DNA of 64,000 bases, from contig NZ_CP132311.1 in assembly GCF_030733845.1 (NCBI RefSeq), positions 368,501-432,500 of the forward strand, given 5' to 3'. This document shows, one piece after another, positions 31,788 to 41,600 of the stretch (position 1 is the stretch's first letter; each line of letters starts with the position of its first letter). The notes beneath the pieces were generated by a model that was not told the origin of the DNA, did not search any database, and worked only from the letters and a program-made list of their open reading frames with translations. A program made the position numbers and the translations under genes. Source of the stretch: Shinella zoogloeoides. GTDB taxonomy: Bacteria > Pseudomonadota > Alphaproteobacteria > Rhizobiales > Rhizobiaceae.

Positions 31788-32930
31788 ATGAAATCTCTCG
31801 GCAATATCCGTCGCTCCTTCGCGCCGTGGACGGATCCGGACGCAAAGCCATTCATCACGTTCCGCAATGTCACGAAGCGGTTCGGCGATTTCACCGCCGT
31901 CGACAATCTCACCCTCGACATCTACCACCGCGAGTTCTTCGCCCTGCTCGGCGCGTCCGGCTGCGGCAAGTCCACGCTGCTGCGCATGCTTGCCGGCTTC
32001 GAGCGGCCGACCTCGGGCGAGATCATCCTCGACGGCCAGGACATTGCCGGCATCCCGCCCTACAAGCGGCCGGTCAACATGATGTTCCAGTCCTACGCGC
32101 TCTTCCCGCACATGACGGTGGAGAGCAATATCGGCTTCGGCCTGCGCCAGGACGGCATGCCCAAGAACGAGATCGCCGAGCGCGTCGCCCAGATGCTGAA
32201 GCTGGTGAAGCTCGAGAAATTCGCCAAGCGCAAGCCGCACCAGCTCTCCGGCGGCCAGCGCCAGCGCGTGGCGCTGGCCCGCTCGCTCGCCAAGCGGCCC
32301 AAGGTGCTGCTGCTCGACGAACCGCTCGGCGCGCTCGACAAGAAGCTGCGCGAGGAAACCCAGTTCGAACTGATGGACCTGCAGCAGGAGCTCGGCCTTA
32401 CCTTCGTGGTCGTCACGCACGACCAGGAGGAGGCGATGACCATGGCCGACCGGATCGCGGTGATGAGCCACGGCAAGGTCATCCAGGTCGCCACCCCGGC
32501 AGAAATCTACGAGGCGCCGAATTCCCGCTTCGTCGCCGACTTCATCGGCGACGTGAACATTCTCGATGGCAAGGTCTCGGCGAGCGGCAACGGCCGGATC
32601 GAGCTTGCCTCGAACGACGGCTTCACCATCCGCACCGCGGCCGCCGAGGCCCCGGCGGCGGGCAATGCGGCCGGCTTCGCCATCCGGCCGGAAAAGCTGA
32701 AAGTGTCGCGCGCAGCGCCCGCGGATGCTTCCGTCAACGCGGCCCAGGGCGAAATCTGGGATATCGGCTATCTCGGCGACATGACCGTCTTCTACGTCAA
32801 GCTGGACAGCGGCAAGGTCGTCAAGGCCTCCATGCTGAATGCCCAGCGCGAGGTGGAGAACCCGATTTCCTATGACGAGAAGGTCTGGGTCTCCTTCGGG
32901 GAAACGGCCGGCGTCGTGCTGAAGGATTGA
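31788..32930 (+). CDS. potG: Putrescine ABC transporter, ATP-binding protein
   Basis: A 380-residue PotG/PotA-type ATPase. Walker A GASGCGKST is near residue 56, Q-loop FQSYALFPHMTV near 100, signature LSGGQRQR near 152, Walker B LLLDEPLGALD near 172 and the switch His in THDQEEAMTMADR near 207. The C-terminal 120 residues form the TOBE regulatory domain. ATG 31788 was chosen because the protein start (MKSLGNIRRSFAPW) matches PotG-like N-termini; the open frame runs 22 codons further upstream through the stem-loop. potH follows after three bases. Confidence 0.93.
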   Translation: MKSLGNIRRSFAPWTDPDAKPFITFRNVTKRFGDFTAVDNLTLDIYHREFFALLGASGCGKSTLLRMLAGFERPTSGEIILDGQDIAGIPPYKRPVNMMFQSYALFPHMTVESNIGFGLRQDGMPKNEIAERVAQMLKLVKLEKFAKRKPHQLSGGQRQRVALARSLAKRPKVLLLDEPLGALDKKLREETQFELMDLQQELGLTFVVVTHDQEEAMTMADRIAVMSHGKVIQVATPAEIYEAPNSRFVADFIGDVNILDGKVSASGNGRIELASNDGFTIRTAAAEAPAAGNAAGFAIRPEKLKVSRAAPADASVNAAQGEIWDIGYLGDMTVFYVKLDSGKVVKASMLNAQREVENPISYDEKVWVSFGETAGVVLKD

Positions 32931-32933
32931 CCG

Positions 32934-33845
32934 ATGAACAAGCTCGGCTCCGCCATCTTCAGCCGCCTTGTCATCATCATTCCCTATGCCTGGCTGCTGT
33001 TCTTCTTCCTCATCCCCTTCTTCATCGTCTTCCGCATCTCGCTTTCCACCACCGCGATCGCCCAGCCGCCCTATGAGCCGGTCTTCGCACTGGCGGACGG
33101 CCTTGCCGGCCTGTGGGAAAAGATCGGCCAGTTCAGCTTCGACAATTTCGTCTGGCTCACCGAGGACGCGCTCTATCTCAACGCCTATCTGTCGAGCCTG
33201 TGGATCGCCGGCGTCTCGACGCTCATCACGCTGCTCATCGGCTATCCCATCGCCTATGGCATGGCGCAGGCGCCGCGCACGCTGCGCCCGACGCTCCTGA
33301 TGCTGGTCATCCTGCCGTTCTGGACGAGCTTCCTGATCCGCGTCTATGCCTGGATCGCGATCCTCAAGCCGGAAGGCCTGCTCAACCAGTTCCTCATCGG
33401 CATAGGCGTCATCGATACGCCGCTGATCATCATGAACACCAACTGGGCGATCTATATCGGCATCGTCTATTCGTACCTGCCGTTCATGGTGCTGCCGCTC
33501 TATTCGGCGCTGGAGAAGATGGACAACACGCTGATCGAGGCCGCGCAGGACCTCGGTTGCCCGCAGATCTCCGCCTTCTGGAAGGTGACGTTCCCACTCT
33601 CCATTCCCGGCGTCGTCGCGGGCTGCATGCTCGTCTTCATCCCCGCCGTCGGCGAATTCGTCATCCCCGACCTGCTCGGCGGATCGCAGACGCTGATGAT
33701 CGGCAAGACGCTCTGGAACGAATTCAACGCGAACCGCGACTGGCCCGTCTCTGCCGCCGTCGCGACCATCCTGCTCCTCATCCTGGTCGTGCCCATCGTG
33801 TTCTTCCAGAATGCGCAGGCCAAGGCCGAAGAGCAGGGGAAATAA
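32934..33845 (+). CDS. potH: Putrescine ABC transporter, permease
   Basis: A 303-residue inner-membrane permease of the PotH/PotB type with six membrane segments (first at about residues 12-34: IIPYAWLLFFFLIPFFIVF). The ATPase-contact EAA loop reads NTLIEAAQDLGCPQISAFWK near residue 200. It forms the heterodimeric channel with PotI. Start three bases after potG, stop three bases before potI: one tight operon. Confidence 0.93.
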   Translation: MNKLGSAIFSRLVIIIPYAWLLFFFLIPFFIVFRISLSTTAIAQPPYEPVFALADGLAGLWEKIGQFSFDNFVWLTEDALYLNAYLSSLWIAGVSTLITLLIGYPIAYGMAQAPRTLRPTLLMLVILPFWTSFLIRVYAWIAILKPEGLLNQFLIGIGVIDTPLIIMNTNWAIYIGIVYSYLPFMVLPLYSALEKMDNTLIEAAQDLGCPQISAFWKVTFPLSIPGVVAGCMLVFIPAVGEFVIPDLLGGSQTLMIGKTLWNEFNANRDWPVSAAVATILLLILVVPIVFFQNAQAKAEEQGK

Positions 33846-33848
33846 GCC

Positions 33849-34667
33849 ATGAACACCTGGTCCCGTTTCAACATCATGTCCGTCGTTCTCGGCTTCGCGT
33901 TCCTCTACTTGCCGATCGTGCTGCTGGTCATCTTCTCCTTCAACGAGTCCAAGCTCGTGACGGTCTGGGGCGGCTTCTCGACGCGCTGGTACGTGTCGCT
34001 CTTCAACAACCAGGGGCTCATGGATGCCGCCTGGGTGACGATCCGCGTGGCGCTGCTTTCGGCAACGATCGCAACCGCGCTCGGCACCATGGCGGCGCTG
34101 GCGCTCACGCGCTACACGCGCTTCCGCGGCCGGCTGCTCTTTTCCGGCATGGTCTATGCGCCGCTCGTCATGCCCGAGGTCATCACCGGCCTGTCGCTGC
34201 TCCTGCTCTTCGTCGCCATCGGCTTCGATCGCGGGTTCGTGACGGTGACGCTGGCGCACATCACCTTCTCGATGTGCTTCGTGACGGTGGTGGTACAGTC
34301 GCGGCTGCTCTCCTTCGACCGTTCGGTCGAGGAGGCGGCGCTCGATCTCGGGGCGACGCCGGTCCGTACCTTCCTGGAAGTGACCCTGCCGATCATCGCG
34401 CCCGCCGTGCTCTCGGGCTGGATGCTGGCGCTGACGCTCTCGCTCGACGACCTCGTCATCGCGAGCTTCACGTCGGGTCCGGGCGCCACGACCCTTCCGA
34501 TGAAGATCTACAGCCAGGTGCGCCTCGGCGTGACGCCGGAGATCAACGCCGCCTGCACGCTGCTCATCGGCCTCGTCGCCATCGGCGTCGTCATCGCGTC
34601 GATCATGACGAAGCGGCGCGAGGTGCAGCGCCTGCGCGACGAGCAGGCGGCCTTCGCCGGCCGCTGA
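33849..34667 (+). CDS. potI: Putrescine ABC transporter, permease
   Basis: A 272-residue PotI/PotC-type permease, six membrane segments, starting with an N-terminal anchor (about residues 10-30: LGFAFLYLPIVLLVIFSF). The EAA loop reads RSVEEAALDLGATPVRTFLE near residue 160. The family motif FNESK after the first segment is present. It closes potFGHI. The converging AsmA-like gene ends ten bases further on, and no terminator stem was obvious in that space. Confidence 0.93.
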   Translation: MNTWSRFNIMSVVLGFAFLYLPIVLLVIFSFNESKLVTVWGGFSTRWYVSLFNNQGLMDAAWVTIRVALLSATIATALGTMAALALTRYTRFRGRLLFSGMVYAPLVMPEVITGLSLLLLFVAIGFDRGFVTVTLAHITFSMCFVTVVVQSRLLSFDRSVEEAALDLGATPVRTFLEVTLPIIAPAVLSGWMLALTLSLDDLVIASFTSGPGATTLPMKIYSQVRLGVTPEINAACTLLIGLVAIGVVIASIMTKRREVQRLRDEQAAFAGR

Positions 34668-34677
34668 GGCGAGGGCT

Positions 34678-36516
34678 CTACTGGCGGGGCTGCTGCCCCG
34701 TCAGGATGGAGATCGGCGAGATGACCGGCTCCGGCCAGGACCCGCCGACGAAGAAGCTGATGGGCGGCTTGACGGCCGTCGCCCCTGCCTGCGGCCGGTC
34801 GGCGAGCGTGCCGGCCAGGGCGACGCTGCCGGTGCGGTAGGGAATCATGCCCGACAGCGTCAGCAGCTTCTCGTTGCCTTCGATTTCCGCCTTGGTGAGT
34901 TCGGCAAGCCCGCGGTCGAGCCGCGCCTCCACGTCCGCGCGCGTGAAGTCGAAGGAGCCGTTGGCGGTCTCCGAGATGTTGAAGAAGGCGTTGCGCGCCG
35001 CGCGTTCCTCGAAGGCCTGGCGGTTGAAATGGGTGAGCGTGCCCGTTCCCATGCGCAGCCGAAACCGGCCGGACATGTCGGAGGCCGTCGTTGCCCAGAG
35101 CGGGCGGTCCGTCGAAAGCTCGAAATCGGCCGAGCCGATGCCGCTCGGCAGCGGGCCCGGCAAGGCCAGCGCGCCGACGATGGCGCCGATATCCACATTG
35201 CTCACCGACATCTGCAACTGGCCGCCGCCGCGAAAGCCGTTCTCCGAAAGTGCGATGCGCCCGGTCATGCGGCCGTCGAGGAAGGTGCTGTCGCCGATGT
35301 CGAACGAGGCGCGTCCGTTTTCGATGCGCATGCCGGCGGCAAGGTTCTGCAGCGAGAAAGGCGAAAAATCGGCCGTCTTGGCCGAAAGGCGCAGGTCCAT
35401 GCCGAACTGGTGGATGAAGGCCGTATCGATGGTCGGCGCATTCTCGTCGGTGCCGGATAGCGGCGAAAAGGCCGTCAGGAACGCACGCAGGTTCATCCGG
35501 TCGAAGGCGAGCGTGCCGCCCACCTGCGGCACGCCTTCCGGCGGCATGGCGATGTCGAGCACGCCGGTCGCCTGCGCGTTGTCGAGCGTGAGTTTCACAT
35601 TCTCCAGCTTGGCCGAATAGCCCGACGTCGCGATGTTCGCCTCGACATTCAACTGGCCGATATTGCCGACTGCCGGAATGTCCTTGCCCTGCCAGGCGAG
35701 CATGCGGCTCAGCGACGGGGTGGCGAGTTGCAGGGCGCCGGAAACGAAGGCATTGCCGGAAAGATTGGCCGTGCCTTCGAAATTGACCGTCGTCGGATCG
35801 GCCGAAATGTTGGTGCGCACCGGGGCGTCTCGTCCGGCAAGCAAAGCGAGCGGCTGGTCGCTGGCGAAGGTCCAGCGGGTCATCTCGCCATTGAGGACGC
35901 CGGAAAGGGAAAGGTCGAGGCGCTGGCGCAAGGCGGGCCAGGTCAGGCTGCCGTTGATGTCGGTGATGCGGTACGGACCGCCTTCGGCACGCGCGACATC
36001 GAGAATGCCGTCGCGAATGGAAATCGTGCCGATGCGTTCGTCCGTCAGCTCCGCCGCCTGCCCCTTGGGCGTGGAGGCGGTCGCGTCGATCGCCTGCATC
36101 ATCCAGCCGCTGTGCCGCCAGTTGAACACGCCGTCGGCGTTCCAGCCGACATGGATGGCCGGCCGGACGAGCTCGAAATCGCTGAATTCCGGTTCGCCGC
36201 GCACCGCGCCGAGAAGGTCGAAGGTCGCGGACATGGTTTCGATCGAGGCCAGCTCGCCGCCCGCATCGCCCTTGCCGCCGACGATGCGCACATTGCCCAG
36301 CGTCACGCGCGGATAGGGCCAGAACACGAATTCGGCGCTCTTGCCGACATGCACCTCTGCACCCGTCCAGTTCTCCAGCGTCTGCTCGATGCCCTGCGCC
36401 ACGGTCTCCGTCTGCACGAGGAAGGGAAATGCGATGCGCAGCGCCGCGGCGACGACGATGACACCGAGAATCCCCCGCACCAGGAGCTTCGATCGGAGAA
36501 AACGGGACAGGGTCAT
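34678..36516 (-). CDS. AsmA-family protein
   Basis: A 612-residue protein with an N-terminal membrane anchor (about residues 12-34: LLVRGILGVIVVAAALRIAF) and a long beta-rich body of the AsmA type, which in this family forms a periplasmic beta-groove bridging inner and outer membranes for lipid transport. Typical AsmA features are EQTLENWTGAEVHVGKSAEF near residue 43, VTLGNVRIVGG near 70, and a C-terminal conserved region with FNRQAFEERAARNAF, DFTRADVEARLDRGLAEL and ALAGTLADRP near 500-580. It is monocistronic. Known roles of relatives (outer-membrane assembly and phospholipid movement) suggest an envelope function. Confidence 0.82.
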   Translation of the reverse strand: MTLSRFLRSKLLVRGILGVIVVAAALRIAFPFLVQTETVAQGIEQTLENWTGAEVHVGKSAEFVFWPYPRVTLGNVRIVGGKGDAGGELASIETMSATFDLLGAVRGEPEFSDFELVRPAIHVGWNADGVFNWRHSGWMMQAIDATASTPKGQAAELTDERIGTISIRDGILDVARAEGGPYRITDINGSLTWPALRQRLDLSLSGVLNGEMTRWTFASDQPLALLAGRDAPVRTNISADPTTVNFEGTANLSGNAFVSGALQLATPSLSRMLAWQGKDIPAVGNIGQLNVEANIATSGYSAKLENVKLTLDNAQATGVLDIAMPPEGVPQVGGTLAFDRMNLRAFLTAFSPLSGTDENAPTIDTAFIHQFGMDLRLSAKTADFSPFSLQNLAAGMRIENGRASFDIGDSTFLDGRMTGRIALSENGFRGGGQLQMSVSNVDIGAIVGALALPGPLPSGIGSADFELSTDRPLWATTASDMSGRFRLRMGTGTLTHFNRQAFEERAARNAFFNISETANGSFDFTRADVEARLDRGLAELTKAEIEGNEKLLTLSGMIPYRTGSVALAGTLADRPQAGATAVKPPISFFVGGSWPEPVISPISILTGQQPRQ

Positions 36517-36912
36517 TCGGCGCGGTTCCTATGCCGGGGCATTCGTATCTCAAGCAAGACGGGGATAGGCGCTCGTGCGGAAGAAATCAAATGCCGGTGA
36601 AATGGAATAGCCTTCGATTATCGTGCAAGGGCGCCCGAAAACGGCGAACGAAAGCCGGACGTCCGCCTCTTGCCGGGATTAACGATTTCCGTCTCCCGCA
36701 TTAACCAAACGCGCGAAGTTGTGAACGAAAGGTTCGTGCCGGAACCGTTCAGGTAAGGATTTGTTAAACCGGAACGGCGCAAGGTCGTGCCAACTTGAGC
36801 GCGCCCGATGACGGGCGTTCCGGTCGCACCCGGCCCGATGGCATGAGGCCGTTCACCTTCGCTTTCGTTGGACAGCATTCAACTATCGGGGCGGCTTTTG
36901 CCGCCCTCTTTT
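36517..36912. other. Intergenic region between AsmA-like and iron-permease genes
   Basis: 396 bases without a credible protein gene. The right half carries an EcfG-type promoter and a terminator on the + strand, described separately as a small-RNA candidate. The left half (36517-36735) includes the asmA-like promoter region and TTAACC-type AT-rich patches; nothing else recognised. Confidence 0.6.
36741..36765 (+). promoter_or_regulatory. EcfG/RpoE2-type promoter without a downstream protein gene
   Basis: GGAAC at 36741-36745, 16 bases, then TGTT at 36762-36765. The consensus for the alphaproteobacterial general-stress sigma factor is GGAAC-N16/17-CGTT (equivalently GGAAC-N18/19-TT); only the C is replaced by T. 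It points toward the terminator at 36888-36914. Confidence 0.6.
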
Positions 36913-36914
36913 TT
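36772..36914 (+). ncRNA. Candidate stress-induced trans-acting small RNA (~143 nt)
   Basis: The predicted transcript starts about seven bases after an EcfG-type -10 box and ends at a Rho-independent terminator (36888-36914). The interval has no plausible protein gene; the only small frame with a clear start and stop is 12 codons (from an ATG near 36808) and has no ribosome site. The RNA would hold a GC-rich 5' part with hairpin potential (GCGCCCGATGACGGGCG), a pyrimidine-rich single-stranded stretch near 36851-36866 (GTTCACCTTCGCTTTC) that could pair with target ribosome sites, and the terminator stem with U-tail suited to Hfq. Start and length are inferred from sequence only. Confidence 0.5.
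36888..36914 (+). terminator. Rho-independent terminator of the small-RNA candidate
   Basis: Stem GGGCGGC/GCCGCCC (36889-36895 with 36900-36906) with a TTTT loop, followed by TCTTTTTT on the + strand. On the minus strand no T-run follows, so it is oriented for a rightward transcript; the tail overlaps the stop codon of the converging permease gene. Confidence 0.82.
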
Positions 36915-38601
36915 AGCCGTTCTTGCCGTCGAGCGAACGCGAGACGAGGAAGACGGGTATGAGCCCGACCGCGACGATGATGAGCGCCGGCACGCCGGCA
37001 TCCTCCACCTTCGCCCGCGAGGCATCTTCATAGACGAGCGTCGCCAGCGTGTTGAAGTTGAACGGGCGCAGCATGATCGTCGCCGACAGTTCCTTCATCG
37101 TTTCGATGAAGACGAGCAGCGCCGCCGTCAGCGTCGCCGGCCGCATCATGGGCAGCAGCACGCTGAAGAGCGTCTGGCTGCTGGTGCGCCCCAAGGTGCG
37201 CGAGGCCATGTCGAGATGCGGGGAGAGCTTGTGAAAGCCAGCGTCGATCGTGCCCTCCGCCATCATCAGGAACCGCACCGTGCACGCATAGATGATGGCA
37301 AAGCCTGTGCCCGAGAGAAGAAGGCCGGTCGAGATGCCGAACTGCGCGCGCAGGAAGGCATCGACCGCATTGTCGAAATTGGCGAGCGGGATCAGCACGC
37401 CCATGGCCAGCACCGTCCCCGGCACGCCGTAGCCGAACGAGGCGAAGCGCCCGGCGACCGCGTTCAACCGCGAACGCGTCGTGCGCGCTGCATAGGCGAG
37501 CAGGAAGGCGATGAGAACGGCGATCAGCGCCGTCGAGCCGGATACGAGCACGCTGTTCCAGAGCGCGGAAAGAAGCCGCGTCGAGACGAACTGGTCGAGG
37601 CGCCGCGCGGCATAGCCGCCGAGCACGAAGACCGGAATGGCAAAGCCGATCACCGGCGGCAGGAGGCAGGCGAGGCTTGCCGCCCATTTCTTCCAGCCCT
37701 TGAGCCTGAGCCGCACGGAATCGTGCACGGCGGCGGTGGTCTTCTGGCTGGCGAAACGCTGGCGGCGGCGCGCGGCGCGTTCGACCATCATGAGGCAGAC
37801 GACGAAGACGAGCATGACGCAGGCGATCTGTGCCGCGCCGGCAAGGCTGCCGCGGTTGAGCCAGGTATCGAAGATCGAGAAGGTGAGCGTCTGCACGCCG
37901 AGATATTCGACCGCGCCGATATCGTTCAGCGTCTCCATGGCCACGAGCGTCAGCCCCACCATGATCGCCGGCCGCGCCATGGGGATCTGGATCCGCGCGA
38001 ACACTTTCAGCGGCCCGGCGCCGAGCGTGCGGGCCACATCCGCCGCCGCCCGCCCCTGCATCAGGAACATCGAGCGGGCGGCAAGATAGATATAGGGATA
38101 GAGCACGCTGGACAGCACCAGCATCGCCCCGCCGGTCGTGCGGACCTCGGGAAACCAGTAGTCCCGGCTCGTCTGAAAGCCGAAGAGCGCGCGCCAACCC
38201 GTCTGCACCGGCCCGGTGAACGAGAAGAACTCGGCAAAGGCATAGGCGCCGAGATAGGCGGGAATGGCGAGCGGCAGGACGAGCAGGCCGGACAGCACGC
38301 GGCGCCCCGGAAAGTCGCAGCTCGCCACCAGCCAGGCCGTGACGACGCCGACGACCGTCGTGATCGCGCCGACCCCGGCGAGCAGGATCAGCGTGCGCAG
38401 CGTCGCGCGCGGAATGACATTGCTGAGGAGATGCGGCCAGTTGTCGGTGCCGCCCGTCGCGGCGATGACGAGGATGGCGATGGCCGGCATCAGCACGATG
38501 GCCGCCGCGAGCACGGCGGAGGCCGAAAGGAGCGGGTGGCGGGCTGCACCGGAAAGGCGGCGCCGGCGGCGCGCCGCTACGCTTTCAGAAAGGACCTGCA
38601 A
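36913..38601 (-). CDS. fbpB: Iron(III)-type ABC transporter permease (FbpB-like, fused double domain)
   Basis: A 562-residue permease containing two fused transmembrane halves, as in FbpB/SfuB. Membrane segments are abundant from residue 25 on; the two EAA-type loops read RAAADVARTLGAGPLKVFAR near residue 190 and HKLSPHLDMASRTLGRTSS near 465. Fused permeases of this family import ferric iron or thiamine with a binding protein and an ATPase. Neither partner gene is adjacent; an FbpA-like binding protein lies 13 kb away at 49.8-50.8 kb. Its start is 47 bases after the stop of the large kinase gene on the same strand, so co-transcription is possible. Substrate is inferred. Confidence 0.78.
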   Translation of the reverse strand: MQVLSESVAARRRRRLSGAARHPLLSASAVLAAAIVLMPAIAILVIAATGGTDNWPHLLSNVIPRATLRTLILLAGVGAITTVVGVVTAWLVASCDFPGRRVLSGLLVLPLAIPAYLGAYAFAEFFSFTGPVQTGWRALFGFQTSRDYWFPEVRTTGGAMLVLSSVLYPYIYLAARSMFLMQGRAAADVARTLGAGPLKVFARIQIPMARPAIMVGLTLVAMETLNDIGAVEYLGVQTLTFSIFDTWLNRGSLAGAAQIACVMLVFVVCLMMVERAARRRQRFASQKTTAAVHDSVRLRLKGWKKWAASLACLLPPVIGFAIPVFVLGGYAARRLDQFVSTRLLSALWNSVLVSGSTALIAVLIAFLLAYAARTTRSRLNAVAGRFASFGYGVPGTVLAMGVLIPLANFDNAVDAFLRAQFGISTGLLLSGTGFAIIYACTVRFLMMAEGTIDAGFHKLSPHLDMASRTLGRTSSQTLFSVLLPMMRPATLTAALLVFIETMKELSATIMLRPFNFNTLATLVYEDASRAKVEDAGVPALIIVAVGLIPVFLVSRSLDGKNG

Positions 38602-38648
38602 GGCTTCACCTCGACGACGGGCGTTTCGCCCGGTCTAGACCAACCCGG

Positions 38649-41600
38649 TCAATCTGCCAACACGCGGGGCGAGGGAAAGATCACTTCGACCAGCGTGCCT
38701 TCGTTCGGCGTGGAATTGATGACGAAATTCGCCCGGTTGGCGTCCACCATCGCCTTGGTCAGCGGCAGGCCGAGGCCGGTGCCGTCGCCGCGCTTGCGCG
38801 CGCCCGTCGTCACCTGCCGGAAGGGCTTCATCGCCTGTTCCAGCTCGCTGCGCGTCATGCCGACGCCGGTATCGCGGATGCGCAGCACGACGCTGCCGTT
38901 CGGCTCATAGGCCGTGGAGACGACGATCTGCCCGCCCGACGGCGTGAAGCGGATGGCGTTCGACAGGATGTTGAGCGCGATCTGCTTGATCGAGCGCAGA
39001 TCCGCCACGATCTGCGGCACATTGGCCGAGAGCGAGGTGCGGATGATGACCCGCTGGGCGTTCGCCTGCGGCTGCACCAGCGAGACGGCCTCCGCGATGG
39101 TCTCGTTGAGGCCGACCGCCGTGAATTCCAGCTCCATCTCGCCTGCCTCGATCTTCGAGATGTCGAGCAGGTCGTTGACGATGTCGAGCACATGGCGGCC
39201 GGAGCGGCCGATGTCGTTGGCATATTCGATGTAGCGCGGGTGCCCGATGGGGCCGAAGCGCTCCGTGGCCATCATGTCGGAAAAGCCGATAATGGCATTG
39301 AGCGGCGTGCGGATCTCATGGCTGACGCGGGCGAGGAAGTCGCTCTTGTGGGCATTGGCCGTCTCGGCCGCGCGCTTGGCGTTGCGCAGCTCCTCTTCCG
39401 TGCGCTTCCACTGCGTGATGTCGCGGATGACGGCGCAGAAACCGGAGGACGAGGAGAGGCGGCCCATCGTCATGAAGAGTGGGATGAAGCCGCCGGACGC
39501 CTCGCGGCCGATGACCTCGCGCCCGTCGTTGAGCACGCTCGCCACGCCGTGGCCGGAAAGGCCGGCGAGATAATCCAGCACCGCCTTCTGGCTTTCATGG
39601 GCGAACAGCATCGCGAACGGCCGGCCGCGCGTCTCGTCCTCGTCATAGTTGAAGAGGGCGCTTGCCGAACGGTTCATCGAGCGGATGTCGCCGTCCTGGC
39701 CGACGACCACGACGCCATCCGTCGCGGTTTCGAGGATCGAGCGCAGTTCGCTGACCTCGATGCGAAGGGCTGACGCGGCGGCCTGGTCGCTGGCTCTCTC
39801 CTCCGATTCCGCCGGGGTGGCGGGCGTATCGACCAGCGTCAGCACCGGCTTTTCATGCGCCGGCGTCAGCGCCAGCATGAGCGCTGTGCCGTCCTCCCAG
39901 CGAATCGACTGGAGGCGGGCGCGAACGGCGCTTGTGCTCTCGCCGTCGGCATGGCGCAGCGCCATGGTGCCGTCGCCGTCCTCGGCGTCTTCGTCGGGGC
40001 CAGCGAGCAGGATATCGAGCCCGCCCGAGGCTTCGAGATCTTCGAGGCCCGCATAGCCGGTCAGGCGGAAGAATTCCGGATTGGCATGGATGAGCCGGTC
40101 GCCGACATGCACGAGCAGGGCGACGGGCAGCACATCCACCACGGCCGCGGTCAGGCCATAATCCATCTGCCGGCGCGAGGGCGCGAAGCCGCGCTCCGCA
40201 TGGTCGTCATGCAGAAGATCGTCGGCATGCGGGCCGATTTCGAGCCCCGGCATCTCCGTCGCGCTCTCGCCGGCGGCGGGTTCCTTGACCGGTTCTTCGG
40301 CGGCCGGCTCGTTGTCGATGCGTGCTTCGGGATCGGCCGGGCTGTCTTCTGGCACGGCCTCGACAGGCGGCCGGTCCTCGGGCTTGCGCTTGCCGAAGGT
40401 CTCGCCGAGCTGGCGGGCGATCTCGCGGAATGCCGCCTGTTCGCCCGTCGAAAGACCGTCGAAAAGGCCGCCACGGTTGCGCCGGGTTTCGAGCTGCACG
40501 ATCTTGTCGGAATGGCGGCGGGCCGGATTTTCGACGAGGCGCAGCGCCGGGCGCTCGCCGCGGAAGGCGTCCTGCTCGTCGTCGGGCGTCGCCTGCGTGT
40601 CATCCGCCTCGGGCAGGGTGGGCTCATCCGTCGCTTCGGCGACGTCGGCATCCGCGATCTCGTCCTCAGCCGCGATAGACATGTCATCGAGTGTTTTGAG
40701 CGCTTCGTCTGCCATCTCCGACGTAGTTTCTAACGTCTCCTCGGCGGCGCTCTCCAGGAGGGTGCCCGTTTCCTCGGCAAGAGTTTCCTCGATCAGGGCC
40801 GCCTGGACATCCGGTTCTCCGGCGGCTTCGCCGAGCGAAAGGCCGCGTGCATGCGGGTCGGGCGCTGCATCCGCGATGCGCACGATACCGAATCCGCGGA
40901 AGCCATCGAATTCGCGGTTGCGCGAATAGGTCGGCAGGGCCGCGAGATCGACAGGAACGACGAGGTTGGTGCCCTCGGCCGGCCAGAGGATCGTCTTGCC
41001 GGACCAGGTGTCGCGGCGGCCGAGCAGGTCGCCGATCTTGCCGTCTGGATCGAGGTCGAAGCGGGCGGCGACGTCGCCGAAGCGCGCGCCGGAGATGGCC
41101 GCGGCATGCGGGCCGACGGCAGCGGCGAATTCTTCCGAAATCTCGCTGAACCGACCCTCGGCATCGATCTTCCACACGAAGCGGATCGGCCGGCCCTGCG
41201 GGTTGAAGACGAAACCGGCCTTCTCCTCGGCAGGCTCGCTTACCGCCGGGGTTTCGTCTGAAACGGTCTCTTCCGTCACGGCTTCAGGCGAGGCGGCATC
41301 TTCCAATGCCGATTCCGCCGGCTCTTCGATCCCGGATGAAACGTCTTCGACTGGTTCGCCGATGGCGTCCTCGACCGAGCTCTCCGGCTGGTCTTCTTCT
41401 ACGGTGCTGTCATCATGGACTGCGTCTTCTTCGGCGTTCGCCTGTTCGGAAGCCGCGTCTTGTTCTTCTACTGCTGTTTCGGCCTGGGTTTCTGGCAGGT
41501 CGGCGAGCGGGGAGACCAGTTCGGCTGCCGGTTCAGCCCCGGCTATGGTCTCAGCGGCGGGCTGCGCATCGTCCTCATCGGGGTCGAGATGCCCAAGGAT

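Noticed and set aside
31752..34259. An 835-codon minus-strand open frame across potG, potH and potI
   Set aside because: Antisense shadow of the pot operon; composition is low-complexity and charged, and no start signal was seen.
36800..36850. 12-codon frame inside the small-RNA candidate
   Set aside because: It has an ATG and a TGA but no ribosome site; a dual-function RNA cannot be excluded but is not supported.
36618..36878. An 86-codon minus-strand frame in the small-RNA region
   Set aside because: No ribosome site, no protein-like pattern, and it is opposite to a better-supported + strand promoter/terminator pair.
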